Made by a program: the position numbers and the translations under genes | Shown here: piece after piece, positions 8,818 through 15,759 of the stretch | How the letters are laid out: each line of letters opens with the position of its first letter | Numbering within the stretch: the stretch's first letter is position 1 | The notes under the pieces: generated by a model | Seen by the model: the letters and a program-made list of their open reading frames with translations, nothing else | What the model was told of the DNA's origin: nothing | The model's database searches: none | Source of the DNA: an uncultured Clostridia bacterium | GTDB lineage: Bacteria > Bacillota > Clostridia > Oscillospirales > CAG-272 | DNA: 54,198 nt | Reading direction: 5' to 3' | NCBI GenBank assembly: GCA_944391805.1 | Contig: CALXUY010000044.1 | Coordinates: forward strand, 1-54,198

Positions 8818-9146
8818 TACTTCATCGGGCGGGGCAAAATGACCGCCTCGGTGATTTTCTTGATAGCCGTATCAATCTTGCGGCAGGCCTCGTCGTACCG
8901 CTGCACATCGAGAACATTCAAGGTGTGCGCTTTGACGGCAATCTGATTCAGGTTGTTGCCGATTCCGTGAAGCTCCCTCATCATGGCGTAATAATCGGGC
9001 GGTGGGGCGTCCTGCGGTTCAAGCCCGTTTACCAAGTGCCGCAAATATGCCTCACGGGAAAGACCGCTGCGCTTTACTTTCTTTTGAAACGCCTCGGCTT
9101 CCTTTTTGTCGAGCCAGAATTGAATGTGAACATTGCGTTTTCTCAT
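8817..9146 (-). CDS. MobC-like mobilisation (relaxosome) protein
   Basis: A 109-residue protein starting MRKRNVHIQFWLDKKEAEAF, a ribbon-helix-helix-like DNA-binding start, followed by a helical part with the MobC-type pattern MRELHGIGNNLNQIAVKAHT. MobC proteins bind beside the nick site and help the relaxase open oriT. Its ATG overlaps the stop of the C5 methylase (ATGA) and its stop overlaps the relaxase start, so the three are coupled. A candidate oriT lies about 1.6 kb upstream in the same operon. Confidence 0.9.
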   Translation of the reverse strand: MRKRNVHIQFWLDKKEAEAFQKKVKRSGLSREAYLRHLVNGLEPQDAPPPDYYAMMRELHGIGNNLNQIAVKAHTLNVLDVQRYDEACRKIDTAIKKITEAVILPRPMK

Positions 9147-10618
9147 ATTTTCACCTCCGAATTGAGTTCTTTTTGAATTTCAACAATACGCTTGCCGACT
9201 GCGTACACAACGGGAATCGTCACGCCGTTGCCTGCCTGCTTGTATAGCTGGGCGTCGGAATTGACGGCGGCAGCCTTATCAAACATATCATCGGAAAAGC
9301 CTTGCAGCCGCCAGCACTCACGGGGCGTCAGCTTGCGGATTCGTCCGCAGCCAAGCGGCACACCTTGATTGCAGGAAGTATCAAGCGTCTGCGCGCAGCC
9401 CTTACCCACACGACCGCGGCGGGTATTGCTGTCGGGGAAAGCAAGGTTGATACTGTCGCCGCATTTCGCTTCGGCATATCCGGCGGCGGTGGCGTTCTTT
9501 ATTTTCAGAGCGTGTTCGCAAGAATCGCAGGCACAGAGATAAACGCCGTGTTTGTCCTGCGTATTCAGACAAAAGGCGGGTTCGCCGCACTCCTTGAAAC
9601 GGCGGCCGTTCTGCCTCTTATTTTCACGGTCGGGGGTCAGCACAGCGCGGCAGCCATAAAAAACGCCGGAGCTTTCGCCCCGGTTGCTTACTCCGATTTT
9701 GTTGTAGCCTGCGATCAGGCATTTGGTGTAATCTTGTTCCCGGATTTTTGGCTCGCTTCGTTTTAGCTGAATCAGCGCCGTTTCCTCGGTGCGGTCGGGA
9801 CAGTCTGCGCCCATACAAAGCACGCCCGAATTATCGCCGCTACGATTGGTAATGCCGCTGTCATATCTTGCTTTGATACAGCGGGCGTTTTCCGTCAGCT
9901 TCGGATTGCCTTTGCAAAGGTCAATGAAATACATTCCCGTTCTGCCTGCAAAGCCGCCGCCCTCGCTCATCAGCGTACAACTGATACCTGCGGGGTCGTA
10001 AACGCGCTTGCCCTGCGTGCCGCCGATTAGCTGTATAAGAGCCTTGCCGTCGCTTGCGGTGACAGGAAATATTTTTCGTCCACCGTCGGCTCTAAAATGT
10101 CGATAAGCGACAAGGTAGATTCGCTCCCTGTTTTGCGGAACGCCGTGGAAGCGTGAATTAAGCAGTCCGTATTCGATATGATAGCCGATTTCGGCCAACG
10201 AATTGAGAACGGTCGCAAAGTCCCATCCCCGATTAACGGAGAGCAGATTTTTAACATTTTCAAGGACAAGCCATTCGGGTCTATCTTCGGCTGGCGTGCC
10301 TTTGAGCAGTCTAATGATTTCAAAAAAGAGAGAGCTTCGTTTTCCGGCAAGCCCTCTTTGCCGGCCAGATACAGAAATGTCCTGACACGGGAATCCGCCT
10401 GCCCAGAGGTTGACCCTCGGCAGATCGGCGGGTTCGGTTTTGGTAATATCTTCTCCATACCATTCGTCCTCCTGTATATCGTGTATGGCGCGGTAGCTGC
10501 GGTCTGCGAATTTATCTATTTCGCAATGGCCTTTACAGACCATGCCGCAAAGTTCAAAGCCCTTGCGGAAACCGCCCACACCGCTGAAAAAATCTAAAAA
10601 GGTTAAGGGTTCGGTCAT
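9143..10618 (-). CDS. C5-cytosine DNA methyltransferase
   Basis: A 491-residue DNA (cytosine-5) methylase. Motif I FLDFFSGVGGF is at residues 7-17, the catalytic PCQ of motif IV has Cys78, and motif VI ENV is at 120-122. A long variable target-recognition region follows, and motifs IX-X are seen as LTPRECWRLQGF and QAGNGVTIPV. The frame is open up to 10732, but the ATG at 10618 gives the usual N-terminus and overlaps the DUF3789 stop as ATGA, so I use it. No endonuclease partner is present. In an ICE such an orphan enzyme most likely protects or marks element DNA against host restriction. Confidence 0.93.
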   Translation of the reverse strand: MTEPLTFLDFFSGVGGFRKGFELCGMVCKGHCEIDKFADRSYRAIHDIQEDEWYGEDITKTEPADLPRVNLWAGGFPCQDISVSGRQRGLAGKRSSLFFEIIRLLKGTPAEDRPEWLVLENVKNLLSVNRGWDFATVLNSLAEIGYHIEYGLLNSRFHGVPQNRERIYLVAYRHFRADGGRKIFPVTASDGKALIQLIGGTQGKRVYDPAGISCTLMSEGGGFAGRTGMYFIDLCKGNPKLTENARCIKARYDSGITNRSGDNSGVLCMGADCPDRTEETALIQLKRSEPKIREQDYTKCLIAGYNKIGVSNRGESSGVFYGCRAVLTPDRENKRQNGRRFKECGEPAFCLNTQDKHGVYLCACDSCEHALKIKNATAAGYAEAKCGDSINLAFPDSNTRRGRVGKGCAQTLDTSCNQGVPLGCGRIRKLTPRECWRLQGFSDDMFDKAAAVNSDAQLYKQAGNGVTIPVVYAVGKRIVEIQKELNSEVKI

Positions 10619-10728
10619 TTGTCGTCGTCCTTTCCACGCAGGCGGTTGATCTGAAACAAGCACATTGTTACAATGCCGATACAGCCGCCGAGCATAGTTC
10701 CGATGATAAAAAAGAGCAGTTCGCTCAT
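10615..10728 (-). CDS. DUF3789-type single-span small membrane protein
   Basis: A 37-residue protein with one hydrophobic helix (LLFFIIGTMLGGCIGIVTMC) followed by a charged tail (RLRGKDDDK), the pattern of the DUF3789 family common in clostridial conjugative elements. The start at 10728 is supported by GGAGG seven bases upstream. Upstream in-frame codons would run into the palindromic leader. Its stop overlaps the start of the C5 methylase gene (ATGA). The role is unknown. It is the first gene of the long transfer operon, right after the putative oriT. Confidence 0.75.
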   Translation of the reverse strand: MSELLFFIIGTMLGGCIGIVTMCLFQINRLRGKDDDK

Positions 10729-10739
10729 ACATACGCCTC

Positions 10740-10915
10740 CTTTCAGGGCATAAAAATATCGCCCTCCGTGTGGAACGGGGACGAGCAGATTAAGGGTTTC
10801 AGGGGCTACCCCTGACAAGGTTTTGCCTTTGTGGTATCACAAAGGCGATGCTTGCTGGTATATCGCATAGCGTTCGTCCCATAGGCCAAACATCTTGCCA
10901 CCAACCGAAATATAT
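10740..10915 (-). other. Palindrome-rich non-coding segment, candidate oriT / structured leader
   Basis: This 176-base gap upstream of the mobilisation genes holds two perfect inverted repeats: CAGGGG-CTA-CCCCTG at 10800-10814 and GCCTTTGTG-GTAT-CACAAAGGC at 10825-10846, with GCTTGC close by at 10850-10855. Conjugative origins typically combine palindromes with a nick site and lie just upstream of mobC/relaxase genes, so this is the best oriT candidate in the window. It could instead be a structured mRNA leader for the transfer operon. No nick site is proven. Confidence 0.4.
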
Positions 10916-11317
10916 TCAGCGTTCATGCTCTCGCTGTGGGTTGAACGGGATTCCGATTAGCTGACCGTACAGCTTTGCCAAGTGTTCGGGATAGCGGAAT
11001 ATCTTTGTATAACGGGCAAGCTGTTCATCGGAAAGACTGTCAAAACTCTCGCCCCGGCAGTCGCAGATAAAGGCAGGACCGCAGATGAAATCAACCATAA
11101 CGCCGTCCTCATTTTTTACGCTGCGGTTCGGCTGCATACCGTTGATTTTGCTTTCCTCATTGCAAACAATACAGACCTGTTCCTCAAACGGATAATAGGC
11201 TTCGATCAGTCCGTCAACGATTTTCTGCAAATCTTCAAGAGAAGTGCCGATTTCAGCGGTGCGGGCGAGCTTGCCCGGTTCCAGTAACACCACCTTGATT
11301 TTCTTTTCCTCACTCAT
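10916..11317 (-). CDS. DUF3846 domain protein
   Basis: A 133-residue soluble acidic protein whose N-terminal 90 residues match the DUF3846 pattern: IKVVLLEPGKLARTAEIG, then SLEDLQKIVDGLIEAYYPF and a cysteine-containing IVCNEESKINGMQPNR segment. DUF3846 proteins are frequent in phages and conjugative elements, with no proven biochemical role. The gene lies 15 bases downstream of the DpnD/PcfM-like gene and before the oriT candidate, in an early accessory operon with the Toprim protein. Confidence 0.75.
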   Translation of the reverse strand: MSEEKKIKVVLLEPGKLARTAEIGTSLEDLQKIVDGLIEAYYPFEEQVCIVCNEESKINGMQPNRSVKNEDGVMVDFICGPAFICDCRGESFDSLSDEQLARYTKIFRYPEHLAKLYGQLIGIPFNPQREHER

Positions 11318-11332
11318 AGCGGAAAGCTCCTT

Positions 11333-11527
11333 TCATCGTTCATAATCACGGCTGCGCTCGTTCGACCTTGCGGAGAAATCCACCCCGACAAAGGAATCGG
11401 CGTCGAGGATATATTCGCTGTCGTTCCATCTTTGCTCAACCAGTCTTTCGGCTTCTTCACGAGAATTGGCTTCGACCTCAACCGTTTTTTGCAGGGTTTC
11501 GGTAATCGTGACCTCATAGGTTTTCAT
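11333..11527 (-). CDS. DpnD/PcfM-like small protein
   Basis: A 64-residue protein beginning MKTYEVTITETLQKTVEVEA, the signature of the DpnD/PcfM family (a small beta-alpha protein with a conserved EAERLVEQRW-like helix). The ATG at 11527 is preferred over an upstream one at 11587 because it follows AAAGGAGCAAAGA and overlaps the stop of the preceding gene by 4 bases. Family members occur in the pCF10 transfer region and next to the DpnII system. The function is not established. Confidence 0.75.
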   Translation of the reverse strand: MKTYEVTITETLQKTVEVEANSREEAERLVEQRWNDSEYILDADSFVGVDFSARSNERSRDYER

Positions 11528-12492
11528 CGTTCTTTGCTCCTTTCTTTTCGCTTGGTAATGGGTAGTCCGAGCCGCAGGCACAGACAATCGTTGTAATCCT
11601 TGCCTTGCGGGGGCGGCTGAATATCCACCGTGACCGCATATCTTTTTGACAACAGGGTTTTGATTGTCGCTGCGGCAATCCGTCCCGCAGGGTCGTTGTC
11701 GAGCCGTAACACCACCTTGCGGATATGTGGATAGTCTGCAAGATACTGAACAAGGGCGACGGGCAGACTGCTTTCCTCAATCCTTGCTTTCGGCTTATAA
11801 ACGCCTGCAAGGGAAAGCAGATTTTCGCTTCGCCAGTCCTTGCCGTCCAGCTTTTGCATTGTTCCGTAGGACAGCAGATCGACCGCCGATTCAAAGAGAT
11901 TCAGCGTGTCGCTTTCAAAGGCGGCGGGAATCCCAAAGGAATAATGCTTGTCGCTGCCGTTTGCGTCCCCGATAAAGTCCGAGCCGATACCGCGCAGATT
12001 GGCATAGCGGGGTTTGCCGTCCCGATCCTGCCCGATAAATACGACATTGTGATAGGGATAGCTTTCATACAGCCGCCCCGTACTGATACAGAAATCTATC
12101 AGATAGTAGTCGATACCTCGCCCATGCAGATATTCGACGGCGTGGGTGGCACAACGGTTAGCTTTTGGCAATAGCAAAACTTTCGGCTTCTGTTCCTTTG
12201 GCGCGGGGGTATAGGTCGGCGGCGATACCGCAACATTCCCCATAATCGTTTCAACCGCCTGCATAAACGGCATTTCTTTGACCTTGATTAGATAGTCCAG
12301 CGCAGAATAGCCGCCGATCCCACGGGAAAACCAACACCATTTGCCGTTTGAAATCTTCAAGCTGTCGTGCTCACGGGTGCAATAAGTGTTACCGCCGAAA
12401 TGAACAAGCTCCTGCGGCTCATAGCTTTTCAGATAGGTTAACAAGTCCATTTCACGGGCTTTCTCCACCACCTCCGGCGGGATATATGGCAT
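11524..12492 (-). CDS. DUF3991/Toprim domain protein (primase-like)
   Basis: A 322-residue protein with an N-terminal CHC2-like segment (residues about 15-60, HFGGNTYCTREHDSLKIS), a DUF3991 middle and a C-terminal Toprim domain with the acidic motif RLDNDPAG near residue 268. This is the architecture of the primase-like proteins of Tn1549-family elements, probably used to prime the complementary strand after transfer or for element replication. It ends with a 4-base overlap with the DpnD-like gene. Confidence 0.85.
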   Translation of the reverse strand: MPYIPPEVVEKAREMDLLTYLKSYEPQELVHFGGNTYCTREHDSLKISNGKWCWFSRGIGGYSALDYLIKVKEMPFMQAVETIMGNVAVSPPTYTPAPKEQKPKVLLLPKANRCATHAVEYLHGRGIDYYLIDFCISTGRLYESYPYHNVVFIGQDRDGKPRYANLRGIGSDFIGDANGSDKHYSFGIPAAFESDTLNLFESAVDLLSYGTMQKLDGKDWRSENLLSLAGVYKPKARIEESSLPVALVQYLADYPHIRKVVLRLDNDPAGRIAAATIKTLLSKRYAVTVDIQPPPQGKDYNDCLCLRLGLPITKRKERSKER

Positions 12493-12516
12493 ACTTTTTC
12501 ACCTCCATTCTAAAAT

Positions 12517-12557
12517 AGAAAAAGCCGAGGGGCCTTCATTAAGAAAACCTCTCGGCT
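12517..12557 (-). terminator. Rho-independent terminator after the 110-residue gene
   Basis: On the minus strand AGCCGAGAGG and CCCCTCGGCT form a strong stem, followed by a U-rich run. It lies 48 bases past the stop of the gene at 12606-12938 and just before the Toprim gene, so it separates the two transcription units or attenuates read-through. Confidence 0.75.
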
Positions 12558-12605
12558 ATGTAAAAAGCGGCACAGGAAATTCCCGTACCGCTTATGCTGA
12601 AATAT

Positions 12606-12938
12606 TCAATTTAATGCCCCGACCTTTTTCAGATACGAAATACAGTCGGTATGTCCTCTGAAATATAACCGCTGGCGTTCCATGTCATCGAGCCTGAACC
12701 GAAGTCGGAAATACTCGGTTAGAACTTCGTGTTCCTCGGCGGTCAGAGAAATATCGCCGCTGCCGTCCATAACTTTGCCGATAAACGGATTGTCTGCTTT
12801 CAGCTTTGAAATCTGCTGATATAGGGCAGCATAGGTTTCGTCCGTCTTTTTGAAATCGGCAAGCGCTTCGTCCTCAATCTCGGCAAATGATTCCTCAATC
12901 CGCTGCGCTAAATCGGTATAAGTGCTGTTGTCGCTCAC
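12606..12938 (-). CDS. Small helical ICE protein, function unknown
   Basis: A 110-residue acidic, mostly helical protein (AQRIEESFAEIEDEALADF, then a long helix ending RLRFRLDDMERQRLYF). Start GTG at 12938 with a GGAAGTGA ribosome binding site. No membrane segment or known motif. It has its own sigma-A-like promoter upstream and a terminator downstream, so it is a single-gene unit. Proteins of this length recur near the Toprim gene in related elements, but I cannot assign a function. Confidence 0.62.
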   Translation of the reverse strand: MSDNSTYTDLAQRIEESFAEIEDEALADFKKTDETYAALYQQISKLKADNPFIGKVMDGSGDISLTAEEHEVLTEYFRLRFRLDDMERQRLYFRGHTDCISYLKKVGALN

Positions 12939-12964
12939 TTAAAATCACTTCCTTTTCCTGTTTT

Positions 12965-12992
12965 ATTATACTATACCCATGTTCGGAAACAA
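12965..12992 (-). promoter_or_regulatory. Sigma-A type promoter for the 110-residue gene
   Basis: Minus strand: TTGTTT (12992-12987), 16-base spacer, TATAAT (12970-12965), 27 bases before the GTG at 12938. Confidence 0.6.
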
Positions 12993-13008
12993 TATCAAAT
13001 GTGCAAAT

Positions 13009-13476
13009 TTACTGTTTTAGCGTATCTGCTAAATTTATGATTTCTTTGTTCATTCGATTGGCATATTTAAGTGTCGTATAAGCTCCTCCGAAATCCCTAT
13101 ACACATAGGCGATTAAGAAATCAGATCGGTCAATGATCCAGCGGTTACGCTTTGTAATCGCTGATTTATAATGTGCGTCGGATAGTTCCATCGGAATAAT
13201 AATGTCGTCATATAGATTCTTATAGAAATCTTTATCAGTATTTATCTTTGCCATCATATACGGAAGAACAACCATTAGCTTTATATCAAGTTCAGGATGT
13301 CGCCGTTTCGCTGTTCGGACAGCGGCAGAACACATTTTATCAAATTCGCCCATATCGCCGGAATAGAACACAAAGGAGTTGTCTTTTTTTAGAATACTCT
13401 CGATGGCAAACTCTATCGAACTTTCAACATTGCGACTATAAACCTCCCAATGACCTGCAAATGTGCAGGAAATCAC
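13009..13476 (-). CDS. SLOG superfamily (DUF1273/YpsA-like) protein
   Basis: A 155-residue protein with the pattern of DUF1273/YpsA-type SLOG domains: MISCTFAGHWEVYSRN start (the CxxTGHR-like first strand and loop), an FYSGDMGEFDKMCSAAV loop like the nucleotide-binding GxGxD segment, and the RNRWIIDRSDFLIAY motif (N-x-W-x-x-D-x-S-D) near the end. SLOG proteins bind nucleotides or their derivatives and are proposed sensors in conflict systems. The GTG start at 13476 follows GAGGTG. The gene is divergent from an XRE regulator with a shared palindromic control region, suggesting co-regulation in response to stress or host state. Confidence 0.78.
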   Translation of the reverse strand: MISCTFAGHWEVYSRNVESSIEFAIESILKKDNSFVFYSGDMGEFDKMCSAAVRTAKRRHPELDIKLMVVLPYMMAKINTDKDFYKNLYDDIIIPMELSDAHYKSAITKRNRWIIDRSDFLIAYVYRDFGGAYTTLKYANRMNKEIINLADTLKQ

Positions 13477-13506
13477 CTTAATTCACCTCTTTATTTTCTG
13501 AATTTT

Positions 13507-13537
13507 AATCTATATCCGTAGTATACGGATATAGATT
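13507..13537. promoter_or_regulatory. Perfect 31-bp palindrome (operator) between SLOG and XRE genes
   Basis: Two 14-base arms, AATCTATATCCGTA and its exact complement, flank GTA. The palindrome sits just downstream of the -10 box of the minus-strand SLOG promoter and upstream of the XRE gene, the expected place for a repressor dimer site. The adjacent XRE protein is the obvious ligand (inference). Confidence 0.75.
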
Positions 13538-13566
13538 ATTATAATACATCTGCTCCGTGGATACAA
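13538..13566 (-). promoter_or_regulatory. Sigma-A type promoter of the SLOG gene
   Basis: Minus strand TTGTAT (13566-13561), 17-base spacer, TATAAT (13543-13538). A plus-strand TATAAT at 13540-13545 overlaps it, so divergent transcription toward the XRE gene may start in the same few bases. Confidence 0.6.
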
Positions 13567-13604
13567 TATATTTGATAAAAATTCTGAAATAAAGGGGGTG
13601 CAAT

Positions 13605-13967
13605 ATGGAACTTGATTATAAGGCTATCGGGAAAAGAATCAAGATTGCCCGTATCAAAGCTGATTTAACGCAAGAGAAACTTTCTGAAATGGTCGGTGTT
13701 TCTCCCACGCATTTAAGCAATATTGAAACAGGAACAACCCGTGTCAGCTTAAACGCCATTGTCAGCATTGCCAATGCTTTGAATATTACAAGCGACGATC
13801 TGCTTTGCGATAGTGTCATAAAAGCAAAAGTTCAATTTGAACAGGATATTGCGCTCGTCTTGGAGGATTGCGACGAATACGAAATTCGTGTTATCCGTGA
13901 TATGGCGGCTGCAACCAAAGAAACGCTGCGCCGTGACGCTCATCTTCGTAAGCAGACCGACTACTAA
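13605..13967 (+). CDS. XRE-family HTH transcriptional regulator
   Basis: A 120-residue regulator with an N-terminal helix-turn-helix of the Cro/CI (XRE) class, residues about 8-62 (IGKRIKIARIKADLTQEKLS, VSPTHLSNIETG, VSIANALNITSDDLL), followed by a short helical tail for dimerisation. ATG at 13605 after AAAGGGGG. It is the only plus-strand gene of the ICE part and is divergent from the SLOG gene, with the 31-bp palindrome between them. It probably represses both, and may help control transfer genes. Confidence 0.9.
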   Translation: MELDYKAIGKRIKIARIKADLTQEKLSEMVGVSPTHLSNIETGTTRVSLNAIVSIANALNITSDDLLCDSVIKAKVQFEQDIALVLEDCDEYEIRVIRDMAAATKETLRRDAHLRKQTDY

Positions 13968-13988
13968 AATCATACTCGACTATATTAT

Positions 13989-14022
13989 AAGGGGCAAGTC
14001 TGAAAAAGACCTGCCCCTTTTT
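13989..14022. terminator. Bidirectional terminator between XRE gene and ardA
   Basis: AAGGGGCAAGTC ... GACCTGCCCCTT is a strong stem with A-rich and T-rich flanks. It closes the plus-strand XRE gene (stop 13967) and the minus-strand ardA gene (stop at 14022) from opposite sides. Confidence 0.8.
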
Positions 14023-14711
14023 CATCGAACAAAGTCCTGATTTTGCTCTGTTCTTCCGATGGCAGCACGAACATAGAGATTCGGGCTTTGAATACGGTAT
14101 TCTTCGGGGATGTTTTCTATCCTGCCGTCGTAGATGTCAACAAATCGCCCACCATTTGAACGCACATAGCCGTTGTCGGTGAAAACACCGCTTTCATCAA
14201 AGCGAATATCACGCCCGAAACCCTCATAGTCGATATAGTTTGAAAGAGCGCCCATTGCACTTGTATCATAACAGCCGCTTTGTTCAATCCAGTAATAGCC
14301 GAGGTCGGAATCATCGGTAACACCCGGAAGATAATCAAAGCAGTCCATATTTTCGGTAAGATTGATTAAGTCCTTAACGCTGCCCGTATTTTCGCCCAAG
14401 TCTAAAACTGCCTGCCAGAAATCCTCGCTCTCGTCAAGCTCCATAATCTTTCCTGCAAGGTAATTGAGCTCGCTTAAACTCTCGTATTCTCCGAGCAGGT
14501 CATAAATATGGGAATCGGGGCACTCGTAATCGGTAATGAACCATTCCTCATAACGGCGGTTAATGCCGATCCGCTTAAAAACCTCCTGCATTTCCTCGTT
14601 GGTAATCGGAAACTTGACCCATTCGCCGACTAAATAACCCTCATTGTATTTGCCGAGATTGGTAATATAGGCTTCAAAGGCGCAGTCCCTTGAATCGGAT
14701 AAATCCTGCAT
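14022..14711 (-). CDS. ardA: ArdA antirestriction protein
   Basis: A 229-residue, strongly acidic protein of the ArdA family, which mimics bent B-DNA and blocks type I restriction enzymes when an element enters a new cell. The start AFEAYITNLGKYNEGYLVGEW is the family N-terminus. The middle is rich in Glu/Asp and a C-terminal domain carries the DYEGFGRDIRFDE-like pattern. ATG at 14711 after GGAGGCGAAGCT. The length is in the range of the larger (three-domain) ArdA type. It ends the three-gene operon 15604-14022. Confidence 0.92.
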   Translation of the reverse strand: MQDLSDSRDCAFEAYITNLGKYNEGYLVGEWVKFPITNEEMQEVFKRIGINRRYEEWFITDYECPDSHIYDLLGEYESLSELNYLAGKIMELDESEDFWQAVLDLGENTGSVKDLINLTENMDCFDYLPGVTDDSDLGYYWIEQSGCYDTSAMGALSNYIDYEGFGRDIRFDESGVFTDNGYVRSNGGRFVDIYDGRIENIPEEYRIQSPNLYVRAAIGRTEQNQDFVR

Positions 14712-14723
14712 AGCTTCGCCTCC

Positions 14724-15272
14724 TTACCGTTCTTGTACGGCGTTTTTTCGCTGGCGCGGAATCGGGAAACCGTGTACTTTTGCAATTTCATCACCAAGCC
14801 TGCGGGTGATTCTCACAATGTCTGTGCGGGTCGCCGTACCGCGGTATAGTTTTTCTTTCAGATTGTCAATCTGCGTTTCGGAAATGCCGTCTTTATATAC
14901 ACGGTATAGATAGTGATTTGTGCCGTCGTGGTGAATAGCCTCGCAACGGAAATCGCCGTTTTTATCAACATACCAAGTGGCGTTGTCAATATCCCGTTCG
15001 CTGCAAAGGCAGTCACGGATATTACCGCTTTCAATTTCCTTGTAACCCATACGGCGGCCGTTCCAAAGCCCCAAATCCCCGACAACGAGAATCGGGCGGG
15101 ATAGCTGAATATCCAGATTCGTTTTCTCGTCTTGAAAATAAGTGCCGTTGATTTCATACATCAAATTCATACGCTCATTTTCGGATAGTTCGGGGTATTG
15201 TGCCTCAAAATCGGCTTTCCAATCGTCGTAGTCAAGATAATCAGTCCAAATAATGTGTTTGCCGTCGTTCAT
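14724..15272 (-). CDS. Conserved ICE protein, function unknown (upstream of ardA)
   Basis: A 182-residue soluble protein with two visible parts: an acidic N-terminus (IIWTDYLDYDDWKADFEAQY) and a middle around GDLGLWNGRRMGYKEI, then a basic C-terminus. It has no membrane segment or catalytic motif I can name. It lies 12 bases upstream of ardA and overlaps the gene before it by 4 bases, so it is in the same operon and may also act during establishment in a new host, as a guess from context. Confidence 0.65.
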   Translation of the reverse strand: MNDGKHIIWTDYLDYDDWKADFEAQYPELSENERMNLMYEINGTYFQDEKTNLDIQLSRPILVVGDLGLWNGRRMGYKEIESGNIRDCLCSERDIDNATWYVDKNGDFRCEAIHHDGTNHYLYRVYKDGISETQIDNLKEKLYRGTATRTDIVRITRRLGDEIAKVHGFPIPRQRKNAVQER

Positions 15273-15604
15273 TGTGTTTTCACCTCGCTTTCTGCCATAA
15301 GAAACTGCCCGAACTCGGTAAAAGCGTACCAGTTTGTGCGGTCAAAACGGCTCTCGTTGAAACGCCCTTTTGTGAGAACACGCCCTCGTATAAGCTGTTT
15401 CAAGGCATAGCGGATTTCGTCATAGGTGAGAAACGGAAAGAACCCCGTCATCATCTGCACCGAGCAGCGAACCCAAACCTTGCCCTCGTGAAGCCGGGGC
15501 GACTGCGTGCTTTGCTCCTCGATACAATCCCAAAGGAAACACGCCAGCACCGCCGCATTGACCCCGTATTTTTGTGCTATGTCTGAATCAAAGAAATGAA
15601 CCAT
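15269..15604 (-). CDS. Winged-helix-like small ICE protein
   Basis: A 111-residue protein beginning MVHFFDSDIAQKYGVNAAVL and continuing with FPFLTYDEIRYALKQLIRGR, a helix-turn-helix pattern like that in replisome-organiser N-terminal domains of phages and plasmids. It probably binds DNA. First gene of the ardA operon, overlapping the next gene by 4 bases. A DNA-binding or replication-accessory role is inferred from the fold pattern only. Confidence 0.6.
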   Translation of the reverse strand: MVHFFDSDIAQKYGVNAAVLACFLWDCIEEQSTQSPRLHEGKVWVRCSVQMMTGFFPFLTYDEIRYALKQLIRGRVLTKGRFNESRFDRTNWYAFTEFGQFLMAESEVKTQ

Positions 15605-15636
15605 AAATAGAAACCTCCTTTTATTTTTCGGGTATG

Positions 15637-15662
15637 TAAAAGGGCGGCTTTTTCAGCCGCCC
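15637..15662 (-). terminator. Terminator after the adhesin / small membrane protein pair
   Basis: Minus strand GGGCGGCT-GAAAA-AGCCGCCC followed by TTTT, 8 bases beyond the stop of the 29-residue gene at 15670. It ends the adhesin transcript and lies just before the ardA operon. Confidence 0.75.
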
Positions 15663-15669
15663 ACGGTCG

Positions 15670-15759
15670 TTATTTTTTCTTACCTTTGATTTTCAGGAAA
15701 ATCAAAGCGCCCACAATGAACACAACCAGTCCGATTGCAACGATCGTTTTCAGTTCCAT
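15670..15759 (-). CDS. 29-residue single-span membrane peptide, coupled to the adhesin
   Basis: A very short gene encoding a membrane helix (TIVAIGLVVFIVGALIFLKI) with a basic tail (KGKKK). Its ATG shares one base with the adhesin stop (TAATG), so it depends on translation of the adhesin. A terminator follows 8 bases later. The stop-start overlap, the clean transmembrane pattern and the terminator argue that it is a real gene. It could assist export, anchoring or quality control of the adhesin. This is inference. Confidence 0.6.
   Translation of the reverse strand: MELKTIVAIGLVVFIVGALIFLKIKGKKK

Noticed and set aside
10618..10732. A 38-residue N-terminal extension of the C5 methylase.
   Set aside because: It overlaps the DUF3789 gene in another frame; the ATG at 10618 has the ATGA coupling and the family-typical start.
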